Assembly: GCA_020186115.1 (NCBI GenBank)
Contig: WSYJ01000186.1
Coordinates: 1,719,501 to 1,783,500 of the forward strand
DNA from: Histomonas meleagridis
Lineage: Eukaryota; Parabasalia; Tritrichomonadida; Dientamoebidae
DNA: 64,000 nucleotides
Reading direction: 5' to 3'
The stretch's first letter is position 1; each line of letters opens with the position of its first letter. A program made the position numbers and the translations under genes. Under the pieces are notes generated by a model. It was not told the DNA's origin. It did no database searches and was given only the letters and a program-made list of their open reading frames with translations. Of this stretch, positions 20,859 to 30,950 are shown in pieces.

Positions 20859-21329
20859 ATGTCCACGTTTGCAGAGCGCAGAGCACTCCTCGCTCGAACA
20901 TTTGGAAACCCAGGACCTCCACCACCATCTAACAGTGGTGGACCAGCACCAAGACCAGCTATGTTTATTCCTGGAATGCCTATGCCGGGATCTGTTACAG
21001 CTGACGAAGATGAAAATGAGGACCCAAACCAAATGAGGCGTCCCCCACCAAAGCCAGTGGCACCAACTTACACATTTCCAGAACCTGTCGGAACACCACC
21101 TCATCTTGTTAAGAAGAAGAGAGAATATCCATCTAAATGTAGAACAGGAACAGAAGGATGTAGCGATTTTCACTCTTTCATTCTAGAAAATGCACCACAA
21201 CCTGCATCTCCAGCAAAGGCACCTAAAGCACCAAAGGCGCCCAAAGATGACTCTGGCGGTGGTGCACCTCCTCCTCCTCCACCTCCGCCACCACCTCCAC
21301 CACCCACACTTCAAAAGTACCGCGAATGA
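20859..21329 (+). CDS. Proline-rich protein, possible profilin/SH3 ligand
   Basis: 156 aa. The N-terminus ERRALLARTFG is basic and helical. It is followed by Pro/Gly/Met-rich sequence, an acidic patch (ADEDENED), PPPKP motifs, and a C-terminal Ala/Lys/Pro repeat (KAPKAPKAPK) leading to a run of 13 prolines. A poly-proline end usually binds profilin, SH3 or WW domains, so a role at the actin cytoskeleton is a guess. No known domain is seen and there is no signal peptide. The composition is higher in G+C than its flanks, which supports real coding. Confidence 0.7.
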   Translation: MSTFAERRALLARTFGNPGPPPPSNSGGPAPRPAMFIPGMPMPGSVTADEDENEDPNQMRRPPPKPVAPTYTFPEPVGTPPHLVKKKREYPSKCRTGTEGCSDFHSFILENAPQPASPAKAPKAPKAPKDDSGGGAPPPPPPPPPPPPPTLQKYRE

Positions 21330-22115
21330 GTCAAACATGGATCATTCAATTTTTTAAAAAATTGATTTTCTCATTATTTCCAATATTTCCTCTTTCATGA
21401 CATTTTTTTCATGAAAACACACTAAAAACATCCAGCTCATCATCAAATTTGCAATTCCAAAAGGTATAACCGTTTTTGACTGTGAGAGTTTTTATTAACG
21501 TTCTCCTCATATGGAAAACCTAAAATTCTTCTTGTTATATAAAGTGAAATGATGAAATATAATTATTTATATCTTTTTTAGACATCACAAATGTATATGT
21601 ATGAAATTAGAAATTATTCTGATTAAATAGATTAAAAAGTATTAATTTTATGTTATCGATTGCTGAACGATTAGAATAGTTATTTATATGTTCATTATAG
21701 ATAATTAAAAAATTCAAACATAAATCGATATCATTTTATCTTTTGCATGTAAAAGAAAATGGTCAAACAAATTTTACCTTAGGAGAAGCTCTCCTTTTCT
21801 TGTGAAAAAGTAATGCCAAAATCAAGTCATATTGTTGATAACATCCATTCAATCGAGTTCATTTTCTTCTACGTTGACTCGGCGGTTTGTGATGTGGTTT
21901 CTTGAAATTGAATACTTTATTTATTGATTTTGAGTTTGGGTGGTTTATGTTTTCACCGCTGAGTCAAAAGTGTCGTCGAGTTCAAATTTGAAAGGACCAA
22001 AATTGTCAAAACGATGAAATTGAGAGCGATCTGACATAAAAGTGTGACGAAACGGTTATTTTCATCAAACCATCAAAAAAATTCTCGCACATTTGACTGT
22101 AGAACTTAAATTTAC
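21330..22115. other. Intergenic, convergent, no gene seen
   Basis: AT-rich. A short palindromic stretch is visible at about 21780-21800 (AGGAGAAGCTCTCCTTTTCT). Nothing else was recognised. Confidence 0.4.
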
Positions 22116-22802
22116 TTAAAAGGAGAAAATATTACATGTTCCAAACTTCATTTGATTGTCAAACAATCCTTCGTCTGGAAATGAAAAATCATTGAATTCA
22201 TTTGGAGAAGAAGCCAATGGCCTCACCTCGGGTAAAGGAACAAACTTATTTTGGACCGTTGTGTAAGGCATTATTTCAACCTTTGGATATATGTTGTTGT
22301 TATTATCATTATCTTTGTTCATATCCAAAACATTATTTTGTTTCTGAACAGACTCAACGGGCTTACATGTTATCTGATTCTCAACTGAATCGTTCTGCAT
22401 CTTAGACTTCCTTCTGGAAATCAGCATCCAACGATTTCTGAGACTATTATCTGATCTATTATTAAAGAAACGTGCTATTTTATTCCACTTTGCACCAAGT
22501 TCATCGTGCTTTTGGCAAAGCAACTTATCTTCTTCTGGTGTCCAAGGATCCTTTCTGAGTTCAGGGTTCAAGTAGTTTTTCCACCTTTCACGGCACTGTC
22601 GGGGGTTACGGGTTTCCATAAGCTTAGAGATCATTATCCAATCTTTGCATCCAAATATAGATACCAATTTTGATAATTTATCATCTTCTGCTTCTGTGAA
22701 CTTAATTTTGAGTGAAGGGGCCTTTGGTACTTTCTGACAAGCATACATATTTGCTTCCTTAGGGACTTGAGGAAACATCATTGGGATGAAACTGCTAATC
22801 AT
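22116..22802 (-). CDS. R2R3-type Myb-like DNA-binding protein
   Basis: 228 aa from the ATG at 22802. Two Myb/SANT repeats: KFTEAEDDKLSKLVSIFGCK with RNPRQCRERWKNYLNP, and DPWTPEEDKLLCQKHDELGA with RSDNSLRNRWMLISRR. The spaced aromatic residues of each repeat are mostly kept. The C-terminal part is Asn-rich and acidic, which would suit an activation region. Trichomonads have many such proteins; in T. vaginalis several act at core promoter elements. A GGTTTGG-TC-T-rich element lies 10-30 bp in front of its own start. The target genes are unknown. Confidence 0.9.
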   Translation of the reverse strand: MISSFIPMMFPQVPKEANMYACQKVPKAPSLKIKFTEAEDDKLSKLVSIFGCKDWIMISKLMETRNPRQCRERWKNYLNPELRKDPWTPEEDKLLCQKHDELGAKWNKIARFFNNRSDNSLRNRWMLISRRKSKMQNDSVENQITCKPVESVQKQNNVLDMNKDNDNNNNIYPKVEIMPYTTVQNKFVPLPEVRPLASSPNEFNDFSFPDEGLFDNQMKFGTCNIFSF

Positions 22803-23265
22803 CTCCAAAACGAAAAAAGAAGACCAAACCTCCAAAAATTGTGTACATTCTCAAATTTGTGTTAATTCTTCCTGAATAAACTCCGTTCAAAACCAGAACC
22901 TCAAAGCGTTAATTTTTACTTTTTGACAGTGTTATACGTAACGCATTCTGGCCGACCTGCCAAAATTTGACAAGTGGCTCATCTGAAATACACAAAAAGT
23001 GGTAGTAAACGTTCTTTTCATGAGTAAATTAATAACGTATTTTGTCAAAATCATATGAAATCTTGAAGTAAAATAATATTTGATCTCTTGAAGTTAAACA
23101 TGGTTATATGTATACAATGAATTTCATTTTTTTACACGTAGTTTGAATAAATCATTTTTTTTTGAAATTACATCTAATTGCTGATTTTCATTGTTTTCTT
23201 GAATCAGCTAGAATTTCCTCGAATTAAACTGTTTTATAGAATACCAACAAGATAAGAAAGTATTT
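22803..23265. other. Intergenic; promoter of the Myb gene
   Basis: On the minus strand, GGAGGTTTGGTCTTCTTTTT ends 11 bp in front of the Myb ATG and resembles the ribosomal-protein promoter element. The remainder is AT-rich with no gene. Confidence 0.4.
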
Positions 23266-24366
23266 TTATGCAAATTTATCTTTGAATATAGTTTCGAAAA
23301 ATTGTGGGACAACTAAATCAATTTGTGATGTTTGCGCATTTTTGCCTGAAAGGAAACTTACGTGACCTCCTTCAGGGTAATGAACTAAAACCATTGTTTG
23401 GCTTTCTTCGATTTCCTTTATTGGCAAGAACTTTTTGCTGGTGAATGGATCATCGTCAGCTGAAAGCATAAGCCCAGGAATGCGTACTTTTGGTATTTTA
23501 TCGTAAACACCAAGTGGTGAATAATATTCGATATGATCTTTAAGTCCAAATTTCTTGCATGTATAAACATCATCGAATTCAGAAATAGTTTTGGCCCTTT
23601 CTGCTTCAGGAGAGTTGACAAATTTACTCTTTTTGATCATATGAATAAGTTTGGCCATAATGACAGGAAGATAAAGACGGCGCTGGAGTGGTTTCTCAAG
23701 AATGAGGTTTGCTTGTACAGGATTCATTGTATGTGATACGCAAGCAAAACCATCAATATCATCTTTAAGTGCTGCATAACCAAGAGTTTCATAGCTACCA
23801 AGTGAAAAACCAACAAGGAATAAGCACTTAGGAGTAAATATTTCGCGTATGTGCTTGATGGTGAATTCAATATCATCAATTGAACGTAAATCATAAAGTC
23901 GTTCAGAAGTGATCGGAGCACCAGAACATCCACGGTTGTTTGCAACAACTGCTCGCCAGCCCATGTTTACAATAGCTTCTGCTAAATTATTTGTACATGG
24001 TTCACGAGTTCCTCCAGCTAAAGTATGAATTATGACAACAATTGGAGTATCATTTGATACATATCTTGGTTCAAACCAATCAAGTGCAGATGTTCCACCA
24101 TCTTCAAAAACTAATAATTCACGACGACATTCATTGGTCAATTTTGATCTTTTCCTATTTCTCATTCCTTGCATTGTGTGAACATTTGGACCAATAAGCC
24201 ACCATGTTGGCTTGTAAGGTTTATCTAATATTGTCATTTGGGAAACTAAATTTGCTATTTTTCCATTTTTATTGTAATGCACCATTGCCTTGTAACTTCT
24301 TGTCATTCGGTACAGAATGAAAAGGCATGCCAATACTGCAATGATTAACAGTACATAGCCAATCAT
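23266..24366 (-). CDS. ABHD1/3-like (YheT family) alpha/beta hydrolase
   Basis: 366 aa from the ATG at 24366. An N-terminal membrane anchor (MIGYVLLIIAVLACLFILYR) precedes the family motif NVHTMQGMRNRK. The catalytic triad is visible as Ser in GFSLG, Asp in SADDDPF and His in EGGHVSFLSG. It has the overall layout of the ABHD1/ABHD3/YheT group, whose members hydrolyse lipid esters and medium-chain phospholipids. It is probably an ER or endomembrane lipid hydrolase. The second Gly of the usual GxSxG-G is not kept (GFSLGSYE). The open frame continues upstream without an ATG. Confidence 0.85.
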   Translation of the reverse strand: MIGYVLLIIAVLACLFILYRMTRSYKAMVHYNKNGKIANLVSQMTILDKPYKPTWWLIGPNVHTMQGMRNRKRSKLTNECRRELLVFEDGGTSALDWFEPRYVSNDTPIVVIIHTLAGGTREPCTNNLAEAIVNMGWRAVVANNRGCSGAPITSERLYDLRSIDDIEFTIKHIREIFTPKCLFLVGFSLGSYETLGYAALKDDIDGFACVSHTMNPVQANLILEKPLQRRLYLPVIMAKLIHMIKKSKFVNSPEAERAKTISEFDDVYTCKKFGLKDHIEYYSPLGVYDKIPKVRIPGLMLSADDDPFTSKKFLPIKEIEESQTMVLVHYPEGGHVSFLSGKNAQTSQIDLVVPQFFETIFKDKFA

Positions 24367-25012
24367 GCGAAATCCCCAAATAAAAAAATAATAATTTCTT
24401 TCAATTGCTTGGCCACCCTCTTTCAAACTTGGAACTGTGAATTTGCCGGCTTCAGAAATTTCAATACGTGTTAACCCTTTTTTCAAATACGCTCAGTTTT
24501 GGTGAGGGATTTTGCAAATAATTCGTGATGGAGGAAAAAGCAAAGTTCTAATAAGTATGGAAATAATAACAGACCATCCCAAGGCATCCTTTTTTGGTTG
24601 ACTATTAATAACTTTTCTGGATGTATAAATGATGCAAAAAAATAATAAAAATTAATAAATATAACACGTTTGATAAAAATTTAAGCATTCGGCACATGCC
24701 AAAGCACTCAGTTGTAAGAGTATTTATTTCAGTGATTACCTGTGTTTAATTTTGTTAATTATACAGACTTAGCGATCAACTTTTACTGGATTGAGATTTT
24801 CAGTAAAGAATATAAGTCTAGACTTATTCTTCTTGGAGATTTAGCATACATACAAAATGTATTTTAAATTATATAATTATATATTAGAATGAAAATTCAA
24901 CAATTTTTGATCCTAATTCATTTTCATTCGCAATTAACTCTAATTTTCCACATGAAAAAAATCGGAAAGATTTAGATTTATAATCTTATTTGAAATTTTA
25001 CTTACTAAAAAT
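24367..25012. other. Intergenic, no gene seen
   Basis: AT-rich; no coding, repeat or RNA signal was recognised. Confidence 0.4.
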
Positions 25013-25696
25013 TCACTGGGAATTATTCCCTTGAGGCGAACTCGCCAATGACGAATTCGTCCAGTTTGTTGGAAGAACTTCAAAAGAAGGTGAATTTGAT
25101 TTCATTGGAACCACTGTTGGGATATTATTAGTGCTTTGAATGTCTGCACCTTCGAATTCCCTAAGGTAGCGCATGCATACTTTTTTGTATGCGGATGTAT
25201 TTGCTTCGACTCTTGTTTTGAATAGATCCGTAAGTCGAGATGATTCTGCCGCTGTCGTTGGATTTGAAGCAGCGCGTATTTGCTCAAATACAACATCAGG
25301 ATCGTTAAATTTGTGAGCCCATCCTCTATCGAATTTTTCTCTTAGTTTCGAAATTATGTCAAGTCCCTTGTTATTATTCTGAAAGATAGTCTTTTCTGGC
25401 TTTTGCTTCTTTCGCACAACGTGTATAATATCGCCATTTTTGACATCTTGAAAATCAAGTGAAAAACTTGGCGATAAAATGCGACCATGGCAAATAAAAA
25501 ATGCATCATGAATATTGATTATTCTTGCTATGTCATTTGCTGTCTCATATGAAGAAGACATAACAATAGTTTGATTTGATGCTCCGGTTAAATGAAGAGT
25601 TATATTTTGCTCATTGTTTGTTATTTCAATTGGCTTAGGAAGCATCACTTTATTTGTGTTTTGGGGAAGGTCGCAACGACGTTGCTGTGGGAGCAT
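25013..25696 (-). CDS. Ubiquitin-like-domain protein, hypothetical
   Basis: 227 aa from the ATG at 25696. Residues ~25-95 have a ubiquitin-like pattern: a beta strand (QNITLHLTGASNQ), a central helix (SYETANDIARIINIHD), then FFICHGRILSPSFSLDFQDV and NGDIIHVVRK, which is the usual D(V/I)-x-x-G-(D/S)-x-I-x-V turn. The C-terminal half is helical (LDIISKLREKFDRGWA) and ends in a Ser/Asn/Pro-rich disordered tail. No Gly-Gly end, so it is not a modifier. It might be a shuttle or adaptor, but the partner domain is not recognised. Confidence 0.65.
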   Translation of the reverse strand: MLPQQRRCDLPQNTNKVMLPKPIEITNNEQNITLHLTGASNQTIVMSSSYETANDIARIINIHDAFFICHGRILSPSFSLDFQDVKNGDIIHVVRKKQKPEKTIFQNNNKGLDIISKLREKFDRGWAHKFNDPDVVFEQIRAASNPTTAAESSRLTDLFKTRVEANTSAYKKVCMRYLREFEGADIQSTNNIPTVVPMKSNSPSFEVLPTNWTNSSLASSPQGNNSQ

Positions 25697-26799
25697 TCTG
25701 ACCTTGCAGTCCAGAAAAGTTGGATCTTTTAACGGTTTTAAAAAATGAAACAAATAGAAGAAATGAAAGAAATAGAAATTTCTAAATATACTAATTGTAG
25801 AACCAAAATTTTTTAATGTGTATTCTCTTAAAATTATATTTTATTTATTTGTGTTTGTTTATGAAGCTAAATACTCATAACATTGAAAAAGATGAAACCA
25901 TATCTTATCCATATATTTTTTATAAAAAATGTGACACAGAAGTGGCTTATTAGAACTGCATCCCTAATACATTTTTTTCAAATTTTTATTTGTTAAAAAA
26001 AAATTGAAATTAAAAATTTAATTTTGATTTTTAAGATAATGTTTCTATAATTGGATTATAACAAATACCGTATGATAAAAACAGGTTGGGATATGTCAAA
26101 AACGAAGTTTCGCTTGTTATAAATTAATTTTGTCATTTAAATTTTATAAGTAAGAATAAAAGATTAATTTATGGAAGATGTCTTGCAATACTTTTTGGTG
26201 TGCCATTATGTATAATGATGAAATTATCAAAAAAGCAGCTGATGGAACTCTACATATGTAATGATACATTATTCAATCATCATAAAAATAAAAAATTAAA
26301 TAATGAATTTTTTCTAAATTTCGAAATGGGAGTGACTAGTCAGTTATATATAACTGAAGACATTCTTGTATTGGTGTTTTTGATATTCTGGAGATAAATG
26401 CTTTAATTTGATTATCAAATTTTTAGCTTAAAATAGGCAATCAAAGCAATTGCTCAAGTTGATGAATTCGGAAGTGTAATATTATTTAATGTAATATTCA
26501 TTTTAATTAGTTTTGTTGAATATGTGCATAATATTAACACATATAAAATCAAACTTATTTTTTCATATCTAATTAATATATAGCCATAAAAATAATATAA
26601 TGAAAAATTATAACTATTAATTCATTGTCAATAAACACAAATATAAAAACACAACTCCAAACATACTATCTAATGATTCAATAAAAATACAAATATAATA
26701 TGACAGTTTTTTAGTAATATTACATTTTGATATATTATTTAATTTTAATTTTATTAATAATATAAAATTTTATAACTGAGTTTAGTAAATTGTTATAGT
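25697..26799. other. Long AT-rich intergenic region
   Basis: No intact gene. A short open stretch around 26165-26275 has coding-like words but no family was recognised. Confidence 0.4.
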
Positions 26800-27110
26800 C
26801 TTTCTAAACAATTCATATAAATCAGAATAAATACTATAATAAGTTGAATAGCATATGATTGTGTAATTATAATAAATGAATTATGTTTCAATATACGTGT
26901 GTGATGAATTAATATACGAAAACGTAAATGAATTTATTTGTAAATTATATAATGATAATGTTTGTGTGATAGAATATAAATATATTAAAGTGTTTATAAA
27001 AGTTAATAAAGAATTTATTAAAAAAGATTTGGTAAATGTATTACTTTGACTGAATGCATTTGATTTAGATATTCCAATAGTTTCAACTGAGTTGAGAGAT
27101 TGACTGATAT
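26800..27110 (-). pseudogene. BspA-like protein relic (juxtamembrane and stalk part)
   Basis: The minus strand reads SHTYIET, stop, FIYYNYTIICYSTYYSIYS, which is clearly the Tyr-rich block seen before the membrane helix in the intact BspA-like proteins (YIETEFIYYDYTVIIYSTYY). Upstream on the same strand, stalk words (NAFSQSNTFTKSF) follow in another frame. Stops and frameshifts show it is dead. It marks a fifth BspA locus in the window. Confidence 0.7.
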
Positions 27111-27867
27111 AATTCTACTAATTAAATTTGAGAAATATAATTCGGTTTCTAATTGAGGTAAACCTTAAATCAACAGTTCAGTGGACAATGATATTATTTG
27201 ATTCATTCAATCCATAAATATTCTGATAGGTAAAGTACCTTAAGCATTACGATGGATTCGAATTTATTGGTTTACCATATCTATTATCTACTTTTTAGTT
27301 AAAGTCAAGTCATTTCTAATGCAGTCTAGAATTAGATTAAAAAGATGAAAGTGTAAATGCTATGTTCCCAGTGAAAGTTTTTATGTGATCAAGTGTGAGT
27401 CTTTATTTATCACCGGGGATAAATGTTTCTCCCTATATTTTTCCATTATTTTCAAACTTTTCGATCATTATCCAAAAAATATCAAAAACGTGTTTTTATA
27501 TTAAAATTCGAATATTTTCTTTACTCACAACTAAGTTTATGCTAGGCACATTATATATCTTTTATATCGTGAAGTCAATAAGGACTTGTTCTGCAAATAA
27601 AACGTTAATGCCTTCGGGATTCGGAGCAACTCTTGGAAAGTAATTTTTATGAGCTTTTGAATGATCATTGGTCACTGGGTTCTAACCCACTTTTTGACAA
27701 TTTTGCCAAAATATTTCAATGAACTCCTGTCCCCAACCAATTATCGCACAGAAAACAAAGCATATTTAAGTACAAAATAATCGTCAATTGTATTTTGAAT
27801 TGGTGTTAAAAAAATTAGGTGAACCAAAACGTAGCGGCAGGTGACACAAATATAAACCACAAAATCA
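27111..27867. other. Intergenic, no intact gene
   Basis: AT-rich with no recognised gene. It may contain further decayed BspA sequence next to the relic and the promoter of the saposin-like gene. Confidence 0.4.
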
Positions 27868-28860
27868 ATGTTTATCCTTTTATTAATTAATACTTTATGC
27901 TGGAAGCATCCTAAGCCATCCAATGATGAACAAGAATATTTGAAACCATCAGATAACGAACCAGTTTATTTAGAAATTCCAGAAGGACTTGAAAATGGAA
28001 TTGGATGTTCAATTTGCAAACACTTTGTTTTTGGTATTGAGTCAATACTCACGAATACAACAATTCAATCTAAAATTATTGAATACGGCAAAAAGGTTTG
28101 TTCACGTTTCCCATCAATTGGTCGTAGATTTTGTAACCAAATTATTGAATATATTCCAAACATCATGGAATATCTTAGTGAAGGACTTACAAATTCTGAA
28201 ATTTGCGCAAAACTTAAGATTTGCAACTCTAATGATGTTAACAATGATGACTCATATCTTGAACTATATCTTGAAATGGAAGATAGTGATTATATAACCG
28301 AATTTGAACTTCCATTAGGAATATCTAATGACGACTTATGCGAATATTGCAAATGGGCTACTGGTTATACTCACTCACTTTCCATGAGCAACTCATTAAA
28401 TAAAAACACAGCAATAGCATCTTGCTCTGCCCTTTCTGGTAATGCGGGGTTAGTTTGTAAGTCAATTATAAGCACTTCATATGGTATGATTCAAAACTCT
28501 ATTGCAACAAGCTTCAATCCGGCCAGTCTTTGCATAAAAATCGGCTTTTGTAGGGTACTGAGTTCAAATGATTTTGATGCCGAAACTAATTCCATTCAAA
28601 TCCCAACAGGTTTGAAAGAAACTTATTGTTCAACTTGTAGGAGTGTTGTTTCCTCAATTAGAAATATGATTAGTGGCACAATAGTTCAGGCAAGAATCCC
28701 ACTTCTTCCTACAAAAATTTGTTCTATGTTACACCAAAAATCTATTAAGCAACGACAAGTTTGTAGATCAATAGTTAAAAGGGATATTGCAAAGATAATT
28801 CAATATCACAATAATGGTTTGTCTATCTCTAAAATTTGCAGCAATTTAGGATATTGCTGA
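27868..28860 (+). CDS. Secreted protein with three saposin-B domains
   Basis: 330 aa. The signal peptide is short (MFILLLINTLC). Three saposin-B units follow, each with six cysteines in the canonical order: C47, C50, C78, C89, C113, C119; C158, C161, C186, C197, C222, C228; C254, C257, C285, C299, C324, C330. Units are linked by acidic spacers (DNEPVYLEIPEG). The proteins bind or disturb lipids. Trichomonads and amoebae have saposin-like proteins in lysosomes, some pore-forming against bacteria, but which activity this one has cannot be read from the sequence. The start ATG and the compact, complete cysteine pattern make it a solid gene. Confidence 0.88.
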   Translation: MFILLLINTLCWKHPKPSNDEQEYLKPSDNEPVYLEIPEGLENGIGCSICKHFVFGIESILTNTTIQSKIIEYGKKVCSRFPSIGRRFCNQIIEYIPNIMEYLSEGLTNSEICAKLKICNSNDVNNDDSYLELYLEMEDSDYITEFELPLGISNDDLCEYCKWATGYTHSLSMSNSLNKNTAIASCSALSGNAGLVCKSIISTSYGMIQNSIATSFNPASLCIKIGFCRVLSSNDFDAETNSIQIPTGLKETYCSTCRSVVSSIRNMISGTIVQARIPLLPTKICSMLHQKSIKQRQVCRSIVKRDIAKIIQYHNNGLSISKICSNLGYC

Positions 28861-29060
28861 ATTAATTAAAAACCATTTTTAAAATGATTTCACTTTTGAT
28901 GAATTATCATAATCACAAACAAAACGAATTCTGTTAAACGAAAAATTTTATTATGAAAAAACGACAATGCCATAAACCTTTCAAAACTACCATAAACTTT
29001 TCAATTTTGCACGATAGAATGACACTTTTTGCAACATCAATTTTGATGTTGAAATTAAAT

Positions 29061-30257
29061 TTAATCTTTTTCGAAACTTGATTTATTAGGCAGCCAACTT
29101 AATAGCCAATTCTTTGCATTCTGCGAATAAGTACTTGGTGCCCAAGTTCCGGAGTTTATACAAACTGTTCTATATTTCAGATGATTTACATTTATGAATG
29201 GGTTACTATTACCAGTGAAATAAAAGAATTTCACGTAATCATCTTCTTTTTTAAGTTCATTTATTTTACATAATTTCTTATTCGCTAAGCATGTAAGCAT
29301 AGCACCCGGTTGAAGTTGTATGTTCCGATAATCTCTGAAGTGGGAATTTAATGTTCCACTAATTTCCTTTGGAAATATTTCATTCATTTTCCTTAATAAA
29401 TCAACCGAACATGGGAAAACTCCATGTGGAATTTCTCCTGATGGGTATATACCGGTTCTATTATGAAAAGAGCTCATTGTAAAGTACATTGTTGCCCAAA
29501 AATTCACTGCATCTCCATCATTCCGATTTCGATCTCTCGTATATTTGTAATATTTTTGATGCAAATTCTTCCATTCGTTATGGATAACATTAATAATTGG
29601 AACTTTTTCTTTTAAGTCAAAGAAATCCGACTTATTTGCTGGTCTAGAAAAGAAGAAATCATCATTCAGATATAGGAAATTATTAGAAAGACCCGGAATA
29701 TTAACAATGCCCTCTTCAATAGCAAACGAATTATAGTTGGGCAATGCATATTTAGGGAGAATTTGCTTATGATCAATATATACAATCTTCGGATGATCGC
29801 TTTTGATGTATGGAATTGTTTGTTCATCTGTAATTATGAATATCTTGCGAACCCATGGGACATAAAGTTCGGCACTTCTAAGTGAATAACGGATTTCTTC
29901 GAAATTGATGAATCGCGCCTTGTTAAGATTACCATCAACAGAAAAGCCGAAACGAGCTTGAGTTTCCTGTTTCTTCTTTTGCCAATTTGGATCTGATCCA
30001 TCAACATATGTATAAACAAGATCGACATCGAAATCATTATCTTCTTTTTTAACTTGAACTGGCTCTTCGATTTCTTTTTCTTCTTTTTTGTCGACAATTT
30101 TTTGGTCTTTTGGCTGCTGGTAAATAACTTCTTCTTTTCCTAAATAATTGACCTGGAATTGGACTTTGCGCGTTTCGTCTATCACGAAACGAGGGAGGAG
30201 AAAGCTGATGAGGAATATGAAAAACAGTTGCTCGTATGGGAATTTCTTTTCTCGCAT
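29061..30257 (-). CDS. Stealth-family sugar-phosphotransferase, type II membrane protein
   Basis: 398 aa with an ATG at 30257. A signal anchor (LFFIFLISFLLPRFVI) is followed by a charged Lys/Glu stem, CR1 (DFDVDLVYTYVDGSDPNW), CR2 (RFINFEEIRYSLRSAELYVPW to LNDDFFFSRP), CR3 (ATMYFTMSSFHNRTG, GEIPHGVFP) and CR4 (SNPFINVNHLKYRTVCINS). It is a paralogue of the gene at 7717, and unlike that gene it has a clean start, so it shows what the N-terminus of the family should look like. It is expected in the Golgi lumen, making phosphodiester-linked sugars. Substrate unknown. Confidence 0.88.
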   Translation of the reverse strand: MREKKFPYEQLFFIFLISFLLPRFVIDETRKVQFQVNYLGKEEVIYQQPKDQKIVDKKEEKEIEEPVQVKKEDNDFDVDLVYTYVDGSDPNWQKKKQETQARFGFSVDGNLNKARFINFEEIRYSLRSAELYVPWVRKIFIITDEQTIPYIKSDHPKIVYIDHKQILPKYALPNYNSFAIEEGIVNIPGLSNNFLYLNDDFFFSRPANKSDFFDLKEKVPIINVIHNEWKNLHQKYYKYTRDRNRNDGDAVNFWATMYFTMSSFHNRTGIYPSGEIPHGVFPCSVDLLRKMNEIFPKEISGTLNSHFRDYRNIQLQPGAMLTCLANKKLCKINELKKEDDYVKFFYFTGNSNPFINVNHLKYRTVCINSGTWAPSTYSQNAKNWLLSWLPNKSSFEKD

Positions 30258-30511
30258 TGAGAAATCGTTGTTGATGTGGTTTGTAGTTATTCAAAAAGTT
30301 TCCAAAAATTGTGTGGTGTCAATGAGCCCAGTTGAAGCAACCATTCGGTTATTCTGGTCAAACTTATGCATAGAAAAAAATAAATTTATTCATAAATGGT
30401 TTTTTATTTTTATAACAAAAACATATTATATCAATAGCATAACTTTTAAAATACACAATGAAATGCTTTACTCTATTAAAAAGTCTAAAGTTAACAAAAT
30501 ATCACAAAAAC

Positions 30512-30520
30512 ATTTTCCTC
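30512..30520. repeat. 9-bp target-site duplication, left
   Basis: ATTTTCCTC, identical to 32247-32255 on the other side of the element. Confidence 0.75.
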
Positions 30521-30573
30521 GGGGAATCGTTTTTTGCTACAGACAAACCTTGTCAATTTTAGTAGCTAAAAAA
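30521..30573. repeat. MULE terminal inverted repeat, left
   Basis: It pairs with 32195-32246. There is one single-base length difference in an A-run and a few mismatches in the outermost nine bases. Confidence 0.8.
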
Positions 30574-30840
30574 TTGTGTGAAAAAGGCGGGGAATTCCGA
30601 GGGGGTTTCGGAAATGTGATATAAAAAAATTGTTCTCACAAAGATTGAAGAAACAACACCTGTTCTCTTTACCCCTTTAATAGACTTTTTAGTAATCATT
30701 ACTATCTCATTTATCTCTCTCTTTCAAACATCTGTGATTTGCTTAATCATTTTTTGCATTTTTGTCTATTTTGTTTAATTTTTTAGTATATATTTTAAAA
30801 TAGTTTTTGTGTTTTTAAATCTTTAGTTATATGTTAAAAT

Positions 30841-30883
30841 TATACGGACACTTTTTGAGCGAAGCTCAAAAAGTGTAGGTATA
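30841..30883. repeat. Strong hairpin inside the MULE
   Basis: Two 13-nt arms (ACACTTTTTGAGC / GCTCAAAAAGTGT) are separated by GAA and extended by outer TATAC/GTATA. One arm recurs exactly at 13600-13612. It may be a pair of transposon ends placed head to head. Confidence 0.7.
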
Positions 30884-30887
30884 ATTG

Positions 30888-30937
30888 AATTCTCAGAAAA
30901 CTTTTTGATAATAATTTTGTGTAACAACTTTTTCAAT
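30888..30937. repeat. Inner 50-bp inverted repeat, left arm
   Basis: Perfect inverted copy of 31698-31747. It begins AATTCTCAGAAAAC. The two arms enclose the tyrosine recombinase remains and are probably the ends of a separate element nested in the MULE. Confidence 0.8.
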
Positions 30938-30950
30938 AGACCAGTGGTCC

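Noticed and set aside
26200-26397. 65-aa plus-strand frame in the AT-rich gap
   Set aside because: No conserved motif, and other frames look equally coding-like; probably chance or relic.
27672-27690. GGGTTCTAACCC palindrome considered as a tRNA T-loop or similar
   Set aside because: No cloverleaf can be built around it, and no B-box consensus with a matching A-box was seen.
30148-30624. 158-aa plus-strand frame running from the Stealth gene into the MULE end
   Set aside because: It overlaps the start of a clear gene on the other strand and crosses a transposon boundary.
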